Below, in pieces: positions 41,566 to 50,690 of a stretch of 64,000 nucleotides of DNA. The translations under genes were made by a program, and so were the position numbers. The notes below the pieces were generated by a model. That model was given only the letters and a program-made list of their open reading frames with translations. It was not told the DNA's origin and made no database searches. This stretch comes from UBA11524 sp045591175 (GTDB taxonomy: Bacteria; Bacillota; Clostridia; Christensenellales; Aristaeellaceae). The stretch covers positions 101,063 to 165,062 of the forward strand of contig JAZNSI010000013.1 in assembly GCA_045591175.1 (NCBI GenBank). Direction: 5' to 3'. Position 1 is the first letter of the stretch. The number at the start of each line of letters is the position of its first letter.

Positions 41566-43179
41566 ATGAAGAAAGGTATTGGTTTGCCGGTATTCCCCGG
41601 CGTAGCCATCGGCCCTGCAGTGGTGTACCGCAAGGCGCAGCGCACGCTGCCTGTTTCCTCCGGCGATCCTGCAGTGGAAAAGGCGAAGTTCAATGCTGCG
41701 CTGGAGACGGCCCGCGAGCAACTGACCGTCCTGTTTGAAAAGGCCAAGGTCGAGATCGGCGAGGAGCAGGCCGCCATCGTGGAAGTGCAGTTGCTGATGC
41801 TGGACGACCTGGATTACATCGACGGCGTGAACCTGGCCATTGACGGCGGCGCAGCGGCGGCGATCGCAGCCCTGGATACCGGCGAAGAGTTTGCCCAGGT
41901 GTTCGCTGCCATGGACGACGAGTACATGAATGCCCGCAGCGCTGACATCCGGGACATGTCCCATCGTCTGTATGACATTCTCTGCGGCAACACCGGCTTC
42001 CAGCTGCCGGATGGCTCCTTCCTGCTGGTCGCCGAGGATCTCGCGCCCAGCGAGACCATCCAGCTGCCTCGCGAGCGGATCATGGCTTTCATCACCCGGC
42101 AGGGATCGTCCTCCAGCCACACGGCCATTTTGGCCCGTACGCTGAACATCCCCTCGCTGGTGCAGTCCGACATCACCTTTGATGCGGCGGAAGGCTGCCA
42201 GGTTCTCGCGGTGGATGGATTCACCGGCACCTGGTATGCCGATCCCGATGAGGAAACCCTGACCATGCTGCGTGCCAAGCAGGCGGAGGCGGCCAAGGCC
42301 CGCGACGCCCTGGAGGCCTTCCGCGGCAAGGAGAGTATCACCAAGTCCGGCAAGAAGGTGCTGCTGGTGGCTAACATCGGCTGCCCCGAGGACGCTGTGG
42401 ATGCCCTCAAGGCAGACGCTGAGGGCGTTGGCCTGATGCGCAGCGAGTTCCTCTACCTGGGCCGGAATTCCCTGCCGACTGAGGATGAACTGTATGAGGC
42501 CTACAAGAAGGTCGCAGAAACCATGGCCCACCGTCCCGTGGTCATCCGCACGCTGGATATCGGCGCGGACAAGCAGGTCAGCTACCTGGGCCTGGAGGCC
42601 GAGGAGAATCCTGCGCTGGGTCTGCGCGGCCTGCGCATCTGCCTGACCAATGAGGAGATCTTCCGGCCCCAGCTGCGCGCCATTTACCGTGCGTCTGCTT
42701 ACGGCAATCTGCACATGATGTTCCCGATGGTCGCTTCCGTCTGGGAGCTGAAGGCTGCCAAGGCGCTGTGCGCGCGCGTCCGCAAGGAGCTGGAGGAAGA
42801 GGGCTATCCCACCAAGGACGTGCCCATCGGCGTGATGGTGGAGACCCCTGCCGCCGCTGTGCTGGCCAATGAGCTGGCCAAGGAAGCAGCCTTCTTCTCC
42901 GTGGGTACCAACGATCTGACCCAGTACACCCTGGCTGTGGACCGCCAGAATGCCAAGCTGGGCGAGTTCTACGATCCCTACCATCCGGCGCTGCTGGCGC
43001 TGCTGGCCCATATCGCCAAGGCCGCCAACGACAACGGCATTTGGGCGGGCATCTGCGGCGAGCTGGGCGCTGATCCCAAGATGCAGGAGAAGTTCATCGA
43101 GATGGGCTATTCCGAGCTGAGCATGGCCGCGGGCCGCATCCTGGAATCCAGGAAGCTGGTCTGCGAGTCCAATGTTTAA
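41566..43179 (+). CDS. ptsI: PTS enzyme I
   Basis: 537-residue PEP-protein phosphotransferase, slightly shorter than the usual 570. The phospho-accepting His185 is in GSSSSHTAILAR (normally G-G-R-T-S-H). The PEP-binding domain shows GVGLMRSEFLYLGR, VIRTLDIGADKQ and FFSVGTNDLTQYTLAVDR. Start ATG at 41566 with AAGGAG 6 bases upstream and 10 bp after EIIA. It transfers phosphate from PEP to HPr, encoded next. Confidence 0.95.
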   Translation: MKKGIGLPVFPGVAIGPAVVYRKAQRTLPVSSGDPAVEKAKFNAALETAREQLTVLFEKAKVEIGEEQAAIVEVQLLMLDDLDYIDGVNLAIDGGAAAAIAALDTGEEFAQVFAAMDDEYMNARSADIRDMSHRLYDILCGNTGFQLPDGSFLLVAEDLAPSETIQLPRERIMAFITRQGSSSSHTAILARTLNIPSLVQSDITFDAAEGCQVLAVDGFTGTWYADPDEETLTMLRAKQAEAAKARDALEAFRGKESITKSGKKVLLVANIGCPEDAVDALKADAEGVGLMRSEFLYLGRNSLPTEDELYEAYKKVAETMAHRPVVIRTLDIGADKQVSYLGLEAEENPALGLRGLRICLTNEEIFRPQLRAIYRASAYGNLHMMFPMVASVWELKAAKALCARVRKELEEEGYPTKDVPIGVMVETPAAAVLANELAKEAAFFSVGTNDLTQYTLAVDRQNAKLGEFYDPYHPALLALLAHIAKAANDNGIWAGICGELGADPKMQEKFIEMGYSELSMAAGRILESRKLVCESNV

Positions 43180-43209
43180 TTATATATCACGAAAGTGAGG
43201 TAGATTCCC

Positions 43210-43467
43210 ATGAAAGAGATCAAGCACGTCATTAACGATCCCCTGGGCATGCATGCCCGTCCCGCCGGTATGCTGGTGAAGGCGGTTGCGCCCTTCGCCT
43301 CCAAGATCACCGTGACTGCCCCCACCGGCTCCGCTGACGCAAAGCGCCTGATGGCCCTGATGCGCCTGGCTGCCAAGCAGGGCATGGAACTGACCATCAC
43401 CATCGAAGGCGCTGATGAAGAGAAGGCCACTGCCGAGCTGCAGGCTTTCCTCACCGCGAACCTGTAA
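43210..43467 (+). CDS. ptsH: HPr phosphocarrier with Arg at the Ser46 position
   Basis: 85-residue HPr. The active His15 is intact in GMHARPAG. The regulatory segment, normally K-S-I-M-G-V-M-S-L-G, reads KRLMALMRLA here, so the HprK target Ser46 is replaced by Arg46. The protein can act in sugar transport but should not be phosphorylated by HPr kinase or serve CcpA as corepressor. AAAGTGAGG RBS; 30 bp after ptsI. A second HPr elsewhere in the genome may carry Ser46. Confidence 0.92.
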   Translation: MKEIKHVINDPLGMHARPAGMLVKAVAPFASKITVTAPTGSADAKRLMALMRLAAKQGMELTITIEGADEEKATAELQAFLTANL

Positions 43468-43606
43468 GTTCCATTCCGCTTTTCCGGGAATGAGGCTTGA
43501 TTGTCACAGATCGGGCTGAATCCCAACCAACAATGGTACACGGCTGTCGTGGGCCGACAGCTCTGTATAGAGAGACACAAGAGAATAATTTAGGAGGTTC
43601 ATCACT

Positions 43607-45100
43607 ATGATGAAACATCTGCAGAAGCTGGGCAAGGCCATGATGCTGCCCGTCGCTGCGCTTCCCATCTGTGGTATCCTGATGGGCCTGGGCTACGCTC
43701 TGGCTCCCGCTGCCATGGGCGCTGCCGGTGCTACCACTGGTTTTGCATACGTTCTGGGCGTCTTCCTGATCAAGGCTGGCGCTGCTCTGATCGACAACAT
43801 GGCGATCCTGTTCGCCATCGGCGTTGGCGTTGGCCTGACCAAGGACAACGACGGCACCGCCGGCCTGGCCGGTATGGTTTCCTACCTGATGATGACCACG
43901 CTGCTGGCTCCCGGCACCGTGAAGACCATCGCTCCCTTCATGATCAACGAGATCAATGAGATCGCTTACGCCAAGACCGCCGGCAATGCCTTCATCGGCA
44001 TCCTGGGCGGCATCATCGGCGGCGTGTGCTACAACAAGTTCAAGGGCACCAAGCTGCCTGACTTCCTGGCCTTCTTCTCCGGCAAGCGCGCTGTCGCGAT
44101 CGTGACCGCTGTGGTCTCCATCGTGGTCTCCGCGATCCTGCTGTTCGCATGGCCCATCATCTTCCGTGGCCTGTACGAGATCGGCCGTGCCATCGTCAGC
44201 CTGGACGCTGTGGGCGCTGGTATCTACGCCTTCCTGAACCGTCTGCTGATCCCCACCGGCCTGCATCACGCCCTGAACAACGTGTTCTGGTTCGATACCA
44301 TCGGCCTGGGCGATCTGACTGCCTATTGGGGCAGCCTGGTTGAGGGCGGCACCATGGCCAACGGCACCGTCATCGACTGGTCCGTCGGTTCCTACATGGC
44401 CGGCTTCTTCCCCTGCATGATGTTCGGTATCCCCGGCGCTGCTCTGGCCATGATCCAGACCGCTAAGACCAAGAACCGCAAGATCGCCATCGGTATCGTT
44501 GGCTCCGCTGCTCTGTGTGCCTTCATCTGCGGCGTCACCGAGCCCTTCGAATTCGCGTTCATGTTCCTGGCCTTCCCCCTGTACGTGGTGTACGCTGCCC
44601 TGTACGGCGTGTTCGCCGCCGTCACCGTGGCTCTGGGCTTCCGTGCCGGCTTCTGCTTCTCCGCTGGCGCGACTGACCTGATCTTCTCCGCTTCTCTGCC
44701 CGCCGCTGCCAACACCTGGCTGATCATCCCCCTGGGCATCGCTGCCTTCGTGGTGTTCTACCTCGTGTTCAAGTTCGCCATCACCAAGTGGGATCTGAAG
44801 ACCCCCGGCCGTGAGGACGATCAGGAAGGCGAAATGAAGATCGAACTGGCTAACGACGACTACACCGCTATGGCCCAGATCATTCTGGAAGGCCTGGGCG
44901 GCAAGGAGAACGTTGCCTCCATCGATCACTGCATCACCCGTCTGCGCCTGGAAGTCAAGGATCGCCTGCTGGTTGACGAGAAGAAGATCAAGTCCTCCGG
45001 CGCTTCTGGCGTCATCCGCCCCGGCAAGACTGCTGTGCAGGTTGTTATCGGCCCCAAGGTTCAGTTTGTCTTCGAAGAGTTCAAGAAGATCGCTGAGTAA
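43607..45100 (+). CDS. PTS EIIBC, N-acetylglucosamine type (NagE-like)
   Basis: 497-residue sugar permease. The IIC domain (about 1-390, ten helices; GLHHALNNVFWFDTIG and GVTEPFEFAFMF) is of the glucose/GlcNAc family. The IIB domain (about 415-497) carries the phosphocysteine Cys442 in SIDHCITRLRLEVKD. Together with the upstream EIIA it forms a complete GlcNAc-type transporter. GlcNAc specificity is supported by nagB and nagA nearby. A 139-bp leader with a CTGTCG-type hairpin (about 43544-43563) precedes AGGAGG. Highly biased GCT/ATC codons suggest strong expression. Confidence 0.92.
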   Translation: MMKHLQKLGKAMMLPVAALPICGILMGLGYALAPAAMGAAGATTGFAYVLGVFLIKAGAALIDNMAILFAIGVGVGLTKDNDGTAGLAGMVSYLMMTTLLAPGTVKTIAPFMINEINEIAYAKTAGNAFIGILGGIIGGVCYNKFKGTKLPDFLAFFSGKRAVAIVTAVVSIVVSAILLFAWPIIFRGLYEIGRAIVSLDAVGAGIYAFLNRLLIPTGLHHALNNVFWFDTIGLGDLTAYWGSLVEGGTMANGTVIDWSVGSYMAGFFPCMMFGIPGAALAMIQTAKTKNRKIAIGIVGSAALCAFICGVTEPFEFAFMFLAFPLYVVYAALYGVFAAVTVALGFRAGFCFSAGATDLIFSASLPAAANTWLIIPLGIAAFVVFYLVFKFAITKWDLKTPGREDDQEGEMKIELANDDYTAMAQIILEGLGGKENVASIDHCITRLRLEVKDRLLVDEKKIKSSGASGVIRPGKTAVQVVIGPKVQFVFEEFKKIAE

Positions 45101-45144
45101 GACATTTTGCTGATACTGCGGCCCACGCGGTAGATAACAGCGCT

Positions 45145-45178
45145 GCCCCCGGAGAGTGATCTCCGGGGGCGGTTTTGT
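45145..45178 (+). terminator. Terminator of the PTS operon
   Basis: 11-bp stem GCCCCCGGAGA/TCTCCGGGGGC (45145-45155, 45160-45170) followed by GGTTTT. Confidence 0.85.
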
Positions 45179-45190
45179 GTTGTGTGCGGG

Positions 45191-45940
45191 TCATGCATCC
45201 AGTGCAGTCCGTGCTGCGCGGATGTTTTCTGCGCTGGTCTGCTGAATGTGCCATTCGTCCAGTCCGGGAAGTCCCATAGGAACGCCCTCCCGGCGGAAGC
45301 GCATGCCGCTTTCGATCTCCACTTTGCCGCTCATGTGGAAGGCGCGCGCCTGGGGCCAGGCTTCCCTGAACGCGGTAATGACGCGGGCATTCACCCCGCC
45401 GCCGATCAGCACCTCAGGCCCGTGATGCGCATCCCGCAGCGCCAGAAGCTGCCCGATGGTTTCTATGCCCCTGAGGCTGCTGCTTGCCGCACCACTGGTC
45501 AGGACGGTGTCGATGCCCAGTACCTTTGCGTCCAGGTAGGTTTTGCAGGGGTCGCGGGAGACGTCGATGCACCGGTGCAGGGTCAGCCCTGCGCCTTGTG
45601 CCGCCTGCAGCATGGGCTCCATGGCTGCGGCATCCAGATTGCCATCGGCGTCCAGACAGCCGATCACGAAACCATCTGCACCCAACCGACGCAGATTTCC
45701 GATCTGCGCTGACATCATGAGGATCTCTTCCTTGGTGTAGAGGAAATCGCCTCCCCGGGGACGGATCAGGCAGCGAATACAAATGTCGCTCTCCGCGCGG
45801 ATCTGCTGCAAAAGCTCTGCAAAAGGCGTCAATCCGCCAATGGCCAATGCGCTGCAAAGTTCCAGCCGGTCCGCCCCGCTGGCAATCGCCGCTCGCGCAG
45901 ACGCCAATGAATCAACCGCAGCTTCCAAAATTCCCGCCAT
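45191..45940 (-). CDS. cutC: CutC family TIM-barrel protein
   Basis: 249-residue protein of the CutC family, historically linked to copper homeostasis but biochemically undefined. Signatures: ASGADRLELCSALAIGGLTP, IRCLIRPRGGDFLYT, ADGFVIGCLDADGNLD, TLHRCIDVSRDP and VLIGGGVNA. RBS AGGGAGG. It sits between amino-sugar genes and diverges from nagB, an arrangement that hints at a role in sugar metabolism. Confidence 0.88.
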   Translation of the reverse strand: MAGILEAAVDSLASARAAIASGADRLELCSALAIGGLTPFAELLQQIRAESDICIRCLIRPRGGDFLYTKEEILMMSAQIGNLRRLGADGFVIGCLDADGNLDAAAMEPMLQAAQGAGLTLHRCIDVSRDPCKTYLDAKVLGIDTVLTSGAASSSLRGIETIGQLLALRDAHHGPEVLIGGGVNARVITAFREAWPQARAFHMSGKVEIESGMRFRREGVPMGLPGLDEWHIQQTSAENIRAARTALDA

Positions 45941-46004
45941 AGCAATGCCTCCCTGTTGTCTTTAAAATTTCTGAAAAGTATGTGCAGCAAACGATAAAGA
46001 ATGA

Positions 46005-46033
46005 TGGACAAACGCAGCAAAAGCGTGTATAAT
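46005..46033 (+). promoter_or_regulatory. Promoter of nagB
   Basis: TGGACA (46005-46010), 17-bp spacer, TATAAT (46028-46033). Confidence 0.8.
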
Positions 46034-46090
46034 ATATTCAAACGGAGAAGACCTGCGAGCTATTCGCAGAATAAATATGGAGGTACCAAT

Positions 46091-46876
46091 ATGAAACTGA
46101 TCATTAAGAACGGCTACAATGAGATGTGTGAATGGGCTGCGCAGCATATCGCGGACGCCATCAACAACCACAAGGGCGACCGTCCCTTCGTGCTGGGTCT
46201 GCCCACCGGTTCCTCTCCTCTGGGCGTGTACAAGCGCCTCATCGAGATGAACAAGGCCGGCGAAGTCTCCTTCAAGAACGTCATCACCTTCAACATGGAT
46301 GAGTACATCGGCCTGCCCCGCGAGCATGACCAGAGCTACTGGTACTTCATGCATCACAATTTCTTCGACCACATCGACATTCCTGCGGAGAACATCAACA
46401 TCCTGAACGGCATGACGGATGATCCCGAGGGCGAATGCCAGCGCTACGAGGAAAAGATCGTGGCCTGCGGCGGCATCGACATCTTCATGGGCGGCGCAGG
46501 TGTGGACGGCCACATTGCCTTCAACGAGCCCTTCACCTCTCTGTCCTCCCGCACCGGCATCCGTGCGCTGACCGAGGATACCCTGATCGCCAACTCTCGC
46601 TTCTTTGACAATGACCCCAATAAGGTGCCCAAGACCGCTCTGTCCGTGGGCGTTGGCACGGTTTGTGATGCCCGCCAGGTGCTGCTGCTGATCAGCGGCC
46701 ACAACAAGGCGCGCGCGCTGCGCCACTGCGTGGAAGGCGGCGTTGACCATGCCTGGACGATCTCTGCCCTGCAGATGCATCCCGACGGAATCGTCGCCTG
46801 CGACGAGGCTGCCTGCGGTGAGCTGAAGGTGGATACCTACAAGTACTTCAAGGAAATTTACAAGAACGAGAAGTAA
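46091..46876 (+). CDS. nagB: Glucosamine-6-phosphate deaminase (NagB)
   Basis: 261-residue enzyme converting glucosamine-6-P to fructose-6-P and ammonia. Motifs: VLGLPTGSSPLGVYKRLIEM, ITFNMDEYIGL with the catalytic Asp, GGAGVDGHIAFNEP with the ring-opening His. The start at 46091 has TGGAGGT; the longer upstream frame overlaps the promoter. Convergent with nagA, across a shared terminator. Confidence 0.96.
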   Translation: MKLIIKNGYNEMCEWAAQHIADAINNHKGDRPFVLGLPTGSSPLGVYKRLIEMNKAGEVSFKNVITFNMDEYIGLPREHDQSYWYFMHHNFFDHIDIPAENINILNGMTDDPEGECQRYEEKIVACGGIDIFMGGAGVDGHIAFNEPFTSLSSRTGIRALTEDTLIANSRFFDNDPNKVPKTALSVGVGTVCDARQVLLLISGHNKARALRHCVEGGVDHAWTISALQMHPDGIVACDEAACGELKVDTYKYFKEIYKNEK

Positions 46877-46886
46877 GCTTTGCGAA

Positions 46887-46919
46887 AACGCCCTTCGGCT
46901 GACCGAAGGGCGTTATTTT
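46887..46919. terminator. Terminator between nagB and nagA
   Basis: 12-bp stem AACGCCCTTCGG/CCGAAGGGCGTT (46887-46898, 46903-46914) followed by ATTTTT; also positioned to end the nagA transcript. Confidence 0.9.
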
Positions 46920-46924
46920 TGTGC

Positions 46925-48055
46925 TTACAGCTCCTGTCCGGCCATGAAAACGCGGCGGCTGGTGTAATCCGCAGAGCAGACCAGGAAATCCGCCACCTTG
47001 CCGGGTTCGATGGTGCCGACCAGTGCATCTGCACCAATGGCGCAGGCAGGATTGTAGCTTGCAGCACGGATGGCGTCCTCTTCTGCGATGCCGAAGCGGA
47101 TCGCGTTGACCATGCAGTCGTAGAGATTGGTCGCGGAGCAGGCGATCGTGCCGTCCGCCAGGCGCGCAACGCCATCTACCAGCCATGCATCCTGGCCGCC
47201 CAGCTCAAACTTGCTGCCGTTGGGCATGCCGCAGCAGCGGCCGGAGTCGGACACCAGAACCATCCGCTCGCCGCCGAAGATGGAGAAGGCAAAGCGAACC
47301 ATGGCAGGGTGGGCATGCAGACCGTCGCAGATCAGCTCAGCCCGCACATTGGGGTTCTCCGCGGCAGCCGGAATGACGCCGGGGTTGCGGTGGTGGATGG
47401 CCGGCATGGCGTTGTACAAATGGGTCAGGTGAGTCGCACCTGCGTCGAAGGCTGCACGGGCGTGATCGTAGTCGGAGTCCGTGTGGGCCACAGAGACGGT
47501 GCATACATCCTTTGCCTGCCGGATGAATTCCTCCGCGCCGGGCAGCTCGGGGGCAACGTCCACGATGCGGATCAGCCCGCCGCAGCCGTCCTGCAGGGCC
47601 TTGAATCCCTCAAGATCCGGCTCCTTCAGGTAGTCGGGATTCTGCGCGCCACGCTTTTTGTAGGAGAAATAGGGGCCTTCCATCTGGATGCCGCGCAGGA
47701 CGGACAGCCCGGCGGGGGCCTCTTCGACCAGCTGCTTTGCGTTGGCGAAGGCCTTTTCCAGCACGTCATAGGGCAGGGTCATGGAAGCGGGCGCGAAGGA
47801 GGTCACGCCGACCTTGGCGTAGTAGGCGGCCATGGCCTTGAGGCCTTCGTAATCGCCGTCGGAGAAATCCGCGCCGGAGTTGCCGTGGCTGTGCACGTCG
47901 ATCAGGCCCGGGATGACGGTAGCGCCCTGAAGGTCGATGGCGTCGTCAGGCACAGCATCCGGCAGGATCTGGCCGAATTTCCCGTCGACGACCTCAAATG
48001 CGCCGGTGTGGAAGGTGAAATCCCTGCAAAAGATTCTGGCATTCTGATAAAACAT
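46925..48055 (-). CDS. nagA: N-acetylglucosamine-6-phosphate deacetylase (NagA)
   Basis: 376-residue amidohydrolase removing acetate from GlcNAc-6-P. Metal and catalytic motifs: IPGLIDVHSHG, GIQMEGPYFSYKKRGAQNP, VAHTDSDYDH, THLYNAMPAIHHRNPG, LVSDSGRCCG with the catalytic Asp. The start at 48055 has CAGGAGGA; the longer frame upstream is antisense to the HAD gene region. It lies 62 bp after the HAD gene on the same strand and probably shares its promoter. Confidence 0.94.
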   Translation of the reverse strand: MFYQNARIFCRDFTFHTGAFEVVDGKFGQILPDAVPDDAIDLQGATVIPGLIDVHSHGNSGADFSDGDYEGLKAMAAYYAKVGVTSFAPASMTLPYDVLEKAFANAKQLVEEAPAGLSVLRGIQMEGPYFSYKKRGAQNPDYLKEPDLEGFKALQDGCGGLIRIVDVAPELPGAEEFIRQAKDVCTVSVAHTDSDYDHARAAFDAGATHLTHLYNAMPAIHHRNPGVIPAAAENPNVRAELICDGLHAHPAMVRFAFSIFGGERMVLVSDSGRCCGMPNGSKFELGGQDAWLVDGVARLADGTIACSATNLYDCMVNAIRFGIAEEDAIRAASYNPACAIGADALVGTIEPGKVADFLVCSADYTSRRVFMAGQEL

Positions 48056-48117
48056 CAAAGCTTCCTCCTGCTTTGTATTTTTGTTGATGGTTTTGATGCA
48101 ATTCTGCATGATGGGGG

Positions 48118-48888
48118 CTATTTGATCAGCCCGTGATCCAGGCAGTAGTGGTAGATCCCGTCTTCGGAAACCGGGCCGCACACGGCGTCTGCCACTGCTT
48201 TCAGCTGTGCTGTGGCGTTGCCCATGGCCACGCCGACGCCCACGGTCTGCAGCATTTCCAAGTCGTTGAAGCTGTCGCCGAAGGCCATGGCCTGCGATGC
48301 GTCCAGCCCGAAGTGAGCAAGGACCTTTTCGATTGCAACCCCTTTGCCGCTGGACGCAGGGATCACATCCACTGCCCGATCCCAGGAGATGGCGATCTTG
48401 ACCCCCTGAGCATCCTTGACGAGCGCCGGATGCTCCTCCTTTCGGCAGCCGATGAGGATCTGGTACACAGCCTCCTGGCATGCTGCATCAAAATCAGGGT
48501 CGACGGTCAGCTCCAAATCTGCCAGGCGATAGTAATCCGCCAGATCCGGATCCCAGCCGTTGGCTGCCAGACGATCCCGCACGGCGATGGATGCCGGCCG
48601 CCCGATCCCGGCAGCGTTTTTCAGCACCTGCGCCACGTCCGCCGGCGCAATGGGATTGCTGTAAAGGATCTTGCAGTCCGTGTAGCAAAGCGAGCCGTTG
48701 TAGGTGCAGTATGCATCGAACCTCAGCGAGCCGAAGTCGGGGACTTCCGAGGGCGCTCGGCCGGTGGAGATGCAGATCTTGATCCCGCGTTCCTGCAGCT
48801 GGCGCAAAGCGAGAAAGGTTTTTTGCGAAATTAGTCCGGTTTGCGGGTTGACCAATGTGCCGTCAATATCAAAGAATATGATTTTCAC
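48118..48888 (-). CDS. Cof-type HAD-IIB phosphatase
   Basis: 256-residue haloacid dehalogenase-type phosphatase. Motif I FFDIDGTLVNP (Asp7, Asp9), motif II ICISTGRAP, motif III Lys in GKGVAIEKVL and motif IV AFGDSFNDLEML are all intact. The C2B cap lies in between. Cof-type enzymes dephosphorylate sugar phosphates or similar. Co-oriented with nagA, suggesting a function on amino-sugar phosphates, but the substrate is unknown. Confidence 0.9.
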   Translation of the reverse strand: MKIIFFDIDGTLVNPQTGLISQKTFLALRQLQERGIKICISTGRAPSEVPDFGSLRFDAYCTYNGSLCYTDCKILYSNPIAPADVAQVLKNAAGIGRPASIAVRDRLAANGWDPDLADYYRLADLELTVDPDFDAACQEAVYQILIGCRKEEHPALVKDAQGVKIAISWDRAVDVIPASSGKGVAIEKVLAHFGLDASQAMAFGDSFNDLEMLQTVGVGVAMGNATAQLKAVADAVCGPVSEDGIYHYCLDHGLIK

Positions 48889-48917
48889 GGGAGCTATTGC
48901 GCGTCACCTCTTTCTGC

Positions 48918-48927
48918 GAAACGTTTC
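48918..48927. promoter_or_regulatory. GAAACGTTTC dyad in the HAD-nagA leader
   Basis: 10-bp perfect palindrome downstream of the minus-strand promoter, in the position of a repressor site; resembles LacI-family half sites but is not a full cre match. Confidence 0.35.
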
Positions 48928-48953
48928 AATGGAAAACACAATATCTATCTCTT

Positions 48954-48982
48954 ATTGTACCGCGGGATGGCAAAATAGTCAA
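48954..48982 (-). promoter_or_regulatory. Promoter of the HAD-nagA operon
   Basis: On the minus strand: TTGACT (48982-48977), 17-bp spacer, TACAAT (48959-48954). Confidence 0.85.
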
Positions 48983-49137
48983 ATAGGTATTTGCGGCTTC
49001 GCTGACCGGAAGGCCGTTGACTGCTTATTTTGATGTCGGAAGAAATTTTTGCAGAAAAGTGAAATATTTTGTGCATGGCATGCGTCTTATATGTAAAGGG
49101 AAATTCTACCCAGCCACTACCATAAGCGGGGCGAGTA

Positions 49138-49146
49138 TGCTATACT
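49138..49146 (+). promoter_or_regulatory. Extended -10 element before the secreted-protein pair
   Basis: TGC-TATACT, extended -10; no convincing -35 hexamer at 17 bp. The 365 bp between the HAD start (48888) and the 49254 start hold only this and the divergent nagA promoter. Confidence 0.5.
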
Positions 49147-49253
49147 GAGTACAGACATACTGCACGCTGGAGGAGGCAAACGCCGGGCGGTCAGCCTGGG
49201 CGATGAGGATACGGCCCTTTGAAGTGATCAAAACGCGAAAGGAGGAACCTTTC

Positions 49254-49982
49254 ATGAAAAAACTCCTGGTTCTGTTGATACTTGTATTGCTGGCGCTGCC
49301 CGCCCTTGCGGAGGAAGCGACGCCTACGCCTGCGCCGAAGACGGATTCCATTGCCGAGGGCTATGTGGCCCCTGCGACGGCTACACCCGCTCCGACGCCG
49401 GAATTGCCGCCCCTGCGGGACGATCCCATGCTGCAGCATGTGGTCGAGATCGCCCACCGCATTGATCTACTGGCGGAAAGCAAGCTGTTCCGCAGCTATT
49501 TCGTGGCGGAGGCTGTGCCGGATGAAACCCTAGAAAAGGTGTCCTATGGCGATCATACCCGACCGGCGAAGGTGTATCACCTGAATGGACAGGCATTCAT
49601 TGCGGCGCTGTATCAGGGGGCGGATGCGTCCCAGATCCCGGATTTCAACCGGGTGGAGCTGCGCCGCGACCTGGTGGGAGAGCTGCCGGATCACTTCTGG
49701 GGCCAGCGGTCGCCGGAGGAAATGCACGTGCTGTCTGTGCTGAGCCGTTATAAGGTGTTTGCGCTGCCCGGCGCGGAGGGCTGCGGCGTGTTCGTCCTGC
49801 TGTATCAGGATGCGTCGCCCGTCATGGTCACCTGGGAGGCATACAACGACTGCGTGGACGTATCTGCCTTCTTCATGCCGGACGATGCGCTGGCTGCCGT
49901 TGCCTCTGCGGAGGAGCTGTCCGCATGGTTTGCGGCCTTTGGGATGCCCGAGGTCGCCTTTGAGGAGGTGCCGCTGACATGA
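49254..49982 (+). CDS. Secreted protein of unknown function A
   Basis: 242 residues. Signal peptide 1-19 (KKLLVLLILVLLALPALA). A Thr/Pro/Ala-rich linker (about 21-52, ATPTPAPKT and TATPAPTPELPP) leads to a globular domain of about 185 residues. The end of that domain (CGVFVLLYQDASPVMVTWEAY) resembles the end of the next protein, suggesting tandem duplication. RBS AAAGGAGG. Overlaps the next gene by 4 bp. No known domain recognised. Confidence 0.75.
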   Translation: MKKLLVLLILVLLALPALAEEATPTPAPKTDSIAEGYVAPATATPAPTPELPPLRDDPMLQHVVEIAHRIDLLAESKLFRSYFVAEAVPDETLEKVSYGDHTRPAKVYHLNGQAFIAALYQGADASQIPDFNRVELRRDLVGELPDHFWGQRSPEEMHVLSVLSRYKVFALPGAEGCGVFVLLYQDASPVMVTWEAYNDCVDVSAFFMPDDALAAVASAEELSAWFAAFGMPEVAFEEVPLT

Positions 49983-50647
49983 AGCGCGTTTTGATTTTGA
50001 TCCTGGCGATGATGATGGCCTTTGCATCCTTCTCCGCCTTGGGCGAGGAGCCCAAGGGCGCTGACCTGAGCTATGATCGTGCTGCACAGATGGGCCTGTA
50101 CATACGCGAGCTGGTGATGGGGGATTACCTTGACATCAAGCAAACGCCCGAATCCCTGAAGAGCATTGCCCAGGGATGGGCAGCCGGCATCACCGACAAA
50201 CCCCGGCTGGTGGTCCGGCTGGACGTGGAAAATCAGGCCAATGTGCTGACCGTCAAGGGCACGTTCTCCCAGGAGCCGCCGATCGTCAGTTTTGAGGCCG
50301 TCAGTGATGCGGAGGTTACCATCTGGCAGTGCCTGGCCATGTATGCCGGCTCGGAGGGTGGCGTGACCGGCGCCAGCTATGAGGAGATCATGCGGGTCAA
50401 CGGGCAGATCAACGCTGCCACCATGTACGCCGAGGAGGGCAGCGAGGGCAGCGGCATGTACATTCTACTGTACGAGAACGCCGCGCCTATCCTGCTGCTG
50501 ACCAGCGCAGAAAATGGCGGCGTATCCATCCGCGGGATGTTCCTGCCCAGCCAAAAACTGCAGAAATGCCAGAATTACGGACAGGTGTCCCTTTACCTGC
50601 TGCTCAACGGATTTGCGATGAGCTGCCAGGAGGTCCTTCCCGAATAA
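49979..50647 (+). CDS. Secreted protein of unknown function B
   Basis: 222 residues. Signal peptide 1-21 (ending SALG-EE). The mature domain ends with GMYILLYENAAPILLL and VSIRGMFLPSQKL, paralleling FVLLYQDASPVMV and VSAFFMPDDAL in protein A, so the two are probable paralogues. ATGA-coupled to A; a strong terminator follows. No family recognised; secretion and co-expression suggest a cell-surface pair. Confidence 0.75.
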   Translation: MKRVLILILAMMMAFASFSALGEEPKGADLSYDRAAQMGLYIRELVMGDYLDIKQTPESLKSIAQGWAAGITDKPRLVVRLDVENQANVLTVKGTFSQEPPIVSFEAVSDAEVTIWQCLAMYAGSEGGVTGASYEEIMRVNGQINAATMYAEEGSEGSGMYILLYENAAPILLLTSAENGGVSIRGMFLPSQKLQKCQNYGQVSLYLLLNGFAMSCQEVLPE

Positions 50648-50653
50648 GTCAAA

Positions 50654-50690
50654 CTGCCGCAGCAAAGGTGCGCTGCGGCAGCTTTTTATT
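50654..50690. terminator. Terminator between secreted protein B and the PBP gene
   Basis: 10-bp perfect stem CTGCCGCAGC/GCTGCGGCAG (50654-50663, 50672-50681), then CTTTTTATT. The PBP stop codon (minus strand, 50686-50688) lies in the T-tract. Confidence 0.9.
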
